The notes under the pieces: model-generated
Database searches by the model: none
Seen by the model: only the letters and a program-made list of their open reading frames with translations
What the model was told of the DNA's origin: nothing
Made by a program: the position numbers and the translations under genes
Shown here: one piece after another, positions 58,801 through 64,000 of the stretch
Layout: each line of letters begins with the position of its first letter
How positions within the stretch are numbered: the first letter of the stretch is position 1
Source of the DNA: Escallonia rubra
Taxonomy: Eukaryota > Streptophyta > Magnoliopsida > Escalloniales > Escalloniaceae
Length of the DNA stretch: 64,000 bases
Assembly (NCBI GenBank): GCA_033065855.1
Contig: JAVXUO010002328.1
Coordinates: 102,501 to 166,500, forward strand
Direction of reading: 5' to 3'

Positions 58801-59773
58801 TAGGATTTCCAACCAAGTTGACTTCGGATACCACCGCAGTTAAGTTCAAATCTGTCACGTCCTCGGTAATTTTGGTAACTTCCGTCACATTGGCTTGAGA
58901 ATGCTTTCCTTTCTTTCTTTTGTTCTTGCGACTGTAGCAATCCTTAGCTCAATGGCTTGGCTTGTCGCACACATAGCAATTCCCACTGAACTTCCTCTTT
59001 TTATCACAGCCCTTGGAATTTGAGCCACTTGCTCCACTTGGACCGTCTGATTCAGAAAATTTTCTCTTCTTTGAGGGACCTTGCTCGACCACATTTGCCT
59101 TGGCTTCTTGATGATAATTGCCGGCCTTCTTCTCGGACTGACGATTATCTTCCTCAATCCTCAATCTGACTATCAAATCATCGAGCTTCATCTCCTTACG
59201 CTTATGCTTCAAATAGTTCTTGAAATCTTTCCAAGTAAGTGGCAATTTTTCAATTAAAGCAGTCATTTGAAAAGACTGTTCAAGTACCATCCCTTCCGCA
59301 TGAATATCATGCAGAATTAGCTGAAACTCTTGGACTTGACTAATCAATGTCTTAGAATCCACCATCTTGAAATCAAGGAATTTACAGACTACAAATTTCT
59401 TTGAACCGGCATCTTCCGTCTTGTATTTCCTTTCCAAGGATTCCCACAATGCTTTTGCATTGACCATTGGACTATATACGTTATACAATGCATTGTTCAA
59501 TCCATTGAGGATGTAGTTCTTGCACAAGAAATCTGAATGCTTCCAAGCATCCACGGCAGCCACTGTTTGCCAGTCAGGATTATCACCAAGGTCTGGTACA
59601 TCCTCTTGCAAGAACCTTGCCAAATTAATGGTGGTCAAGTAAAACAACATCTTTTGTTGCCACCTCTTAAAATATTTTCCGTTGAACTTTTTCGGTCTTT
59701 CACCATGTCCAACAGAACCATGAGCAAGTGCCACATAAGGCGTCTCATACACGGTCCCACCACCATGTTGCAC
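55815..59773 (-). pseudogene. gag-pol of the copia element, multiply disrupted
   Basis: Domains in order on the minus strand: gag (59773-58949) ending in a CCHC knuckle CYVCDKPSH(stop)AKDC; protease (VDTGATQHVCS, near 58795); GAG-pre-integrase (WHRRLGHVNYGS, near 58350); integrase core (FIDDCTRFCYVYL, LRSDRGGEY, QSNAIAERKNYTL); RT ([13 protein letters not shown] near 57020; active-site region around 56760 is in a broken frame); RNase H (SDANWISD near 56270; CDSQSAIGRAQS near 56040, LTKALTREKV near 55860). Lesions include TGA inside the zinc knuckle (58948), TAG at about 58634, TAG at about 58232, TGA at about 57255, a frameshift near 57140, a stop near 57062 and frameshifts between 56875 and 56615 and near 56100. 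Not functional. Confidence 0.92.
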
Positions 59774-60009
59774 GTTAGTATGAACCGATCCACTTTCGGG
59801 ATGAACCGATCCACTTTCAAATCTATCAACATATTATAACAAAAATAAATAAACAGTCCAGTCTAACACACACAAAAAAATTAGCGAAAACAAAGTATAG
59901 TAATCACTAAAATTAAATTCAGAAACTGAAAATAATTTTAGTATTAAGTACTGCAGAATCAAATATGAAACGAATTTTGAAAACACTATTTCTACACATG
60001 CAACACAAA

Positions 60010-60031
60010 GTGCGGAATAAAGTCTTAAGAT
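60010..60031 (-). other. Leader segment next to the copia 5' LTR, complementary to the LTR
   Basis: Where a tRNA primer-binding site is expected, the minus strand reads ATCTTAAGACTTTATTCCGC. There is no initiator-Met complement. Fifteen bases, CTTAAGACTTTATTC, are the exact reverse complement of GAATAAAGTCTTAAG in the element's own LTR (60228-60214 and 54467-54453 on the minus strand), which includes the AATAAA signal. Confidence 0.7.
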
Positions 60032-60897
60032 TGCTGGAAATATAGCTTTGTATATACTTGTGCAGATAACAGCTTGAAAAATATTACTAGCATGCAAAGC
60101 CTAACGTTACAAAACAGCAATAACATAAATTAGAAAGAACTATTTGTAATAACTCACAACAAGAAATGCAGAACAGCAAAAGAAGAGCCGATGCGTGAAT
60201 TTGATTCACCGTCCTTAAGACTTTATTCGCCCCGCAACGGTGCTAACGGTCTCTTGACGAAAAGCCTCCCATGATACAACTGCAACGTCTGAAATAGGAA
60301 CACTCCAAATTTCCAGACCCAGCGAACCAAACAATGGCAAAACTCTTTCTCTTTTCGGACATAGAAAAAACTGGACAGAATCTTTGACAGAAGAAAATTT
60401 CGGGATTAAAGTGAGTAACTTCTGTAACTGACTCAAAAGTCACAACTTTTCGGAAAAGAAAATAAATAAATAAAATTTATTTAAAATGTTTTTGTCCCGA
60501 AAAGAATAAAGCCTGATGGGCCCAAGCCCAAGCCACGGACCGGGACGGGGCGGGGCGCGTCGTGGACCTTGGGTCAACCTAGGTTCTCCCTCCTTACAAA
60601 ACAGGGTACCTCCAAGGGGCCCAGCCCTTAGCTCAAGGCTATGACTTTTAAGGAGACAACATTGACTTTAATTCTTCAATGTAGGATTCTCTCTTTCCTT
60701 CAAGTTGAACCACCAACTTCAACTTCAATTTTCTTATTCACCTCCCATTTGTTTTAAACATGTGAATATACCATGATCATCTATTCCAATAGATGAACAT
60801 GAATCAATTTGTTCCTAACCAAAATATGGTTTGGAACCCATTGGAAAATTGAGTCAAAGTTGCTTCTCCACAATGAGTTTAAAACCCAATTCCAACA
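60032..60897 (-). repeat. 5' LTR of the copia element
   Basis: 866 bp. Relative to the 3' LTR it lacks about 75 bp around 60436, including the TATAAAA box, and has one copy of the segment that is doubled there. Its terminus reads TGCTGG on the plus strand, where the 3' LTR has TGTTGG. Confidence 0.92.
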
Positions 60898-61679
60898 GTT
60901 TCTTTAATGGCGTGATGGAATTGGAAGGAAGGAGAATGGCCTAAGCAATGACGCGCAAAATTTTTCATAGAAAGTGACGAGGTCGAAAGAACCATGAGAG
61001 GTTTGACAACAAAGATAAATTAACAAAAGTTATAAGCTTTGATTGACGCACAATCTATAGCTCTCACATAAATAAAAGTGATGTAGATACTTTCAACGCA
61101 TCATATTTGAGTTCTTAAGTTTATTTTTGTAATGCAATCAAAAGTTTGAAAACAAAATTTAAAGGTCAAAAATCAATGTCTAACGCTCATGATGTTGTAT
61201 GTTTGTGGTTGGAGGATAACGTTCCGTCCATTTTATGTTTTTAACCTCTTCAATTTCTCTAAAATATTTATGATGGATCACGTCGTGTAAACATTTGGGA
61301 TAAGACTCAAGTAAGAACTTTATCCCAAAGAAACAAAGATAACATGTCATTTGGCACTTTGTATGAATATTAGATACGGATTCTGGTAATACTGCCGCAT
61401 TGGATCGATTTGTCATTTTGCTTTTGTAGATTGTATGGGGGCTGTGCATATGACTTTGGGATTGGTGGTAATGTCTTATTTTCATAAGATTTTACCTTAT
61501 CCCACATACATTAAGAAAGATTTTGCTACAAACTCGGTATTGTCACTTACTGTGACTATTAGTTGTAGTTGAATATTACTTGTGGCATTTTCAGAAATAA
61601 TTCTTAGCATCACTAAAACTCAATAGTCACTAAGCACATTTAACTAACCACCATCTACTGCTATATGAGGGGATTACAG

Positions 61680-61738
<59 letters not shown>

Positions 61739-62400
61739 CCGCATTAATGGTTTGTTACGGTCCTAGTACCTTTGGATCTTGCATTTAAAACCTTGTGCAG
61801 AGTTATGGAAGTACAGCGACGATCAAGTCATTGTCACCATTGTTGAAATGACCATCTTGTCATGCCTTAGAGAGACAGGCTCTATTACTTTCCCCATCTT
61901 TATCTTGCAACGTGACTAAGGTGCACAATTACTCTATATGTTAATACTAGTGAAGATGTGGCTAGTCATGTACATAATCCGAGACGTACAACATCCTGAT
62001 GCACAATCACTATGATTTATGCATAGTGACATTACTGGAGCACGGTAATACACGCGGATAAGAAGTTTTCATGCATCCCTAGGACCAAGCAACATTCGAC
62101 TTAAAATCATTATCGAATTTACTCATAGCCGATTGATAACGCGATAAAACGTTCTCTTTGATCAGATAATGCTATTCAAGTCCAAGAAAACACCACGTTA
62201 AGTCAGTGATTTAATTGTCCAATGTAATCATGAAGCTGCAAATGTTCAGCAGTCACCGATGCCCTGTTCAAGCTCATAATGGTGAACTCCATATCAGAAA
62301 CCTAGAAGCCAAGGATAGCATAGGAGGGAAAACGTCTTGCCAAGACGAGGGCATGAATTTGACTTTGGTGAAGGGTCTGCAACCAAACGTAAAAGAGCCC
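60898..62400. repeat. Segmental duplication block upstream of SURNod19 copy 4, distal part
   Basis: Continues the match to 41570-43900. 61140-61480 resembles 41800-42180, 61740-62290 resembles 42400-43336, and 62316-62395 resembles 43805-43900. A (TA)n tract at 61687-61734 is expanded only in this copy. No gene recognised. Confidence 0.75.
61687..61734. repeat. (TA)n microsatellite
   Basis: About 24 TA units. The paralogous site near 42397 has no such tract. Confidence 0.95.
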
Positions 62401-63087
62401 CATAATTTCCCCTTGGAGCATCATTGTAATACAAATCATCTGATGAATTTGCTTAGGAGTCCATCCCAACAATCATTCAAAAGAATAATGAACTCCTAAA
62501 AGAATTACCAAATGGACAAACATTGACTGTACTACTCCTTTGAACTGCGGAGAAACATTGACTGTACTACACCTTTTGTTATAAATAACCAAGGTTCAAG
62601 ATAATGACTTATAGCTTGTGTCATCGTCCAACTTCTGGATCATTTACCTTTGAATTATTCGGATTTAACGCAATGGCATTACCTTTCAATAACGGCATTG
62701 GGACCATTAAAGGGAAAATTAAGAAATGAGGAGTTTTGAGAATAAATATTTGTGGAAGGTGTGTTATATTTGAAAATTTAAGAAAAAGTGGAGTGAGTTT
62801 TATAAATTTCTGAACAAGGGGTAGATGTAAAAAAAAAAAAAGGAATTTTTTGAAATCATTTAATTTTGTCATCCCAAATTACCCTCCTCCGATTCGTGTT
62901 TTGCAAGAATTCATACAAGTCATGTTATGCAAAAATGTAAGTACGATTATGTTAAAATGCTTGTCAATTTATACAGATATTCAGTTGTCCAGATCTTCCC
63001 TTCCCATCTAATAACAGGTTTCCTCCAAAAGTACTCCCCCCCCCCCGGTGGGACCGTAGTGTCTATGCAAACTCCGAATAATGACCT
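62401..63087. other. Intergenic, nothing recognised
   Basis: AT-rich sequence with poly-A at 62830-62841 and a C-run at 63036-63048. A direct repeat GAGAAACATTGACTGTACTAC / GGACAAACATTGACTGTACTAC occurs at about 62550 and 62515. Confidence 0.45.
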
Positions 63088-63345
63088 ATGCAGAGTAGAA
63101 AATGGTTATGCTTTGTTCAAACCATAACAATTCTTACTCCCAAGCATAAACTCATATCTATTCCACCTTCTCCCCTCTTACTGAACTTGGACTCTTATTG
63201 CAGAAGAAACACTAACGACAAGGTTTATTCATGCAACAGATCCATCGATAAACTAATCAAATCCAAATCTTTAAACTCTGCCTACAAACTGTTCGACAAG
63301 ATGCTCGAACGAGACACAGCCACATGGAACATACTAACTAGTTTT
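63088..63345 (+). pseudogene. N-terminal fragment of a PPR protein
   Basis: The frame from ATG 63088 gives a basic, serine/threonine-containing N-terminus that could be an organelle targeting peptide, then CNRSIDKLIKSKSLNSAYKL and FDKMLERDTATWNIL, the signature end of a pentatricopeptide repeat of the P/L/S class (compare the general pattern A..LFD.M..RD..TWN). After TWNILTS at about 63345 the similarity stops and the frame ends at 63370-63372. PPR genes normally continue for hundreds of codons, so the gene is broken here; the following GC-richer sequence may be the insertion responsible. The rest may lie beyond the window. Confidence 0.7.
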
Positions 63346-63372
63346 GATCCCTTGCGACGCACACGGGAGTAG

Positions 63373-64000
63373 AGGCACTTTGAGAATTTAGAACCATCAA
63401 AATAATGTAAAAATCACATTGAGCGAAACAAATAGGGACGTTTTCAAAAATGTGTTAGCATAGAAAACTAAATTAAGCATTGTTCCCAACCTATCTTAGT
63501 CGGACCCAAGGGCCCACTAGGGGTCCCGCTTCGCGCGAACACGTCGACACATTCAACGGTCAATTTTTCAACCCTTCAAACCGGTCAAAGTGCGTGCCCA
63601 AGTCACGTGCATTTTTCGCTTCGTGCACGACTTAGGCGTCAATCATTTCACGTTAGTGTGACTCACGGTAGCACGTTCGTCACCCCAAAACCACCCGAAC
63701 ACCTTTTCACCAAAATCATCGGCCGACGGCGCAACCAGAGCAACGGGGTCAAAGGGCAAAGGCCTTGGCCAACCCCATGGGGGGCTGGCCTTGGCCTTCC
63801 CCCCCCGGTTGTTCACTTCTCGCACAAAGTCTTTCTCGCACGTTGTTCGCTTTCATACACCTCGTGTGTGACTTTGGCACCTTGTTCGTTACATGGGTAC
63901 GACTCACGACCACATGCTCATCATAACACAACTTCCCGACTCGTTATTGCCCATCAAAACACCTACCGTCGGCGTGCCTGAAGTTCACCAAAAGGGGGAA
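63373..64000. other. Probable start of another mobile element, incomplete
   Basis: From about 63486 the composition changes to GC-richer sequence with CACG/ACTCACG-type motifs and CCCCATGGGGGGCTGGCC. Overlapping open frames on both strands show no domain. It looks like part of an LTR or similar repeat that continues past the window end, but no terminus or domain confirms it. Confidence 0.35.

Larger units (their letters stand above)
54250..60897 (-). mobile_element. Ty1/copia LTR retrotransposon, full length but degenerate
   Basis: A 6.65-kb element on the minus strand. The 5' LTR is 60032-60897, the 3' LTR 54250-55220, and the target duplication is GTTTC (54245-54249 and 60898-60902). LTR termini are TGTTGGAA/TTCCAACA. 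The polypurine tract GTGGGGGAT (minus strand) lies at 55229-55221 next to the 3' LTR. Internal order gag, protease, integrase, RT, RNase H is Ty1/copia. The LTRs differ by several indels (a 75-bp block, a 20-bp duplication, TAAA-repeat length) and scattered substitutions, so it is older than the gypsy element. The uninterrupted target survives at about 41575-41600. Confidence 0.95.

Noticed and set aside
1..64000. Search for CRISPR-like arrays, phage, or bacterial defence systems
   Set aside because: Repeats here are microsatellites, LTRs, MITEs or tandem minisatellites. Introns, plant gene families and retrotransposons show that this is a plant nuclear locus.

Overview
The window is nuclear DNA of a flowering plant, most probably a eudicot: AT-rich intergenic sequence, genes with GT-AG introns, chloroplast-free and bacteria-free gene content, plant-type LTR retrotransposons, MULE/hAT-like elements, a tRNA-type SINE, and plant gene families (SCaMC/APC mitochondrial carrier, SURNod19 proteins, a CYP89A-type P450, a PPR remnant). 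The species cannot be named from the sequence. Base 983 is an N, so at least one position is unresolved. I see no prokaryotic system, CRISPR array, tRNA or rRNA gene.

Layout. 1-1740: two foldback elements embedded in (TA)n tracts. 3966-5147: a Mutator-like element. 5839-10376 (-): a complete four-exon Ca2+-dependent mitochondrial ATP-Mg/Pi carrier gene. 11612-12809: a second, related Mutator-like element with a perfect 9-bp target duplication. 13484-35000 (-): three tandem SURNod19-type genes. Copy 1 (13484-16160) has lost its C-terminal membrane anchor; copies 2 (24762-27947) and 3 (31824-34832) look intact. A fourth, badly rearranged copy lies at 51640-52757. 35384-41064 (+): a Ty3/gypsy chromovirus with both LTRs. 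43896-46662 (+): an LTR-less Ty1/copia remnant. 47511-48127: a G-rich array. 49300-50877 (+): an intronless CYP89A-type P450. 54250-60897 (-): a Ty1/copia element with both LTRs. 63088-63345 (+): a PPR fragment. The last 600 bases look like another mobile element that runs out of the window.

History readable from the sequence. The SURNod19 array grew by segmental duplication. One duplication also copied the 5' flank of the carrier gene (10447-11540 resembles 23280-24000). Another produced the matching upstream blocks 41070-43900 and 53690-54249 plus 60898-62400. The two full-length retrotransposons landed afterwards: each one's empty target site is preserved in the other paralogous block. A SINE at 23457-23652 and an MITE at 43337-43780 can be dated in the same relative way. 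The functional genes are therefore few (carrier, two to three SURNod19 genes, one P450), and most of the remaining length is transposon-derived or unassigned.

I found no convincing undescribed multi-gene system. The most interesting signals are: the 15-nt perfect complementarity between the leader of the copia element and the poly(A)-signal region of its own LTR; the G-rich array built of units bounded by TTGCGGTT/AACCGCAA; the TA-tract foldback elements; and the anchor-less SURNod19 copy.
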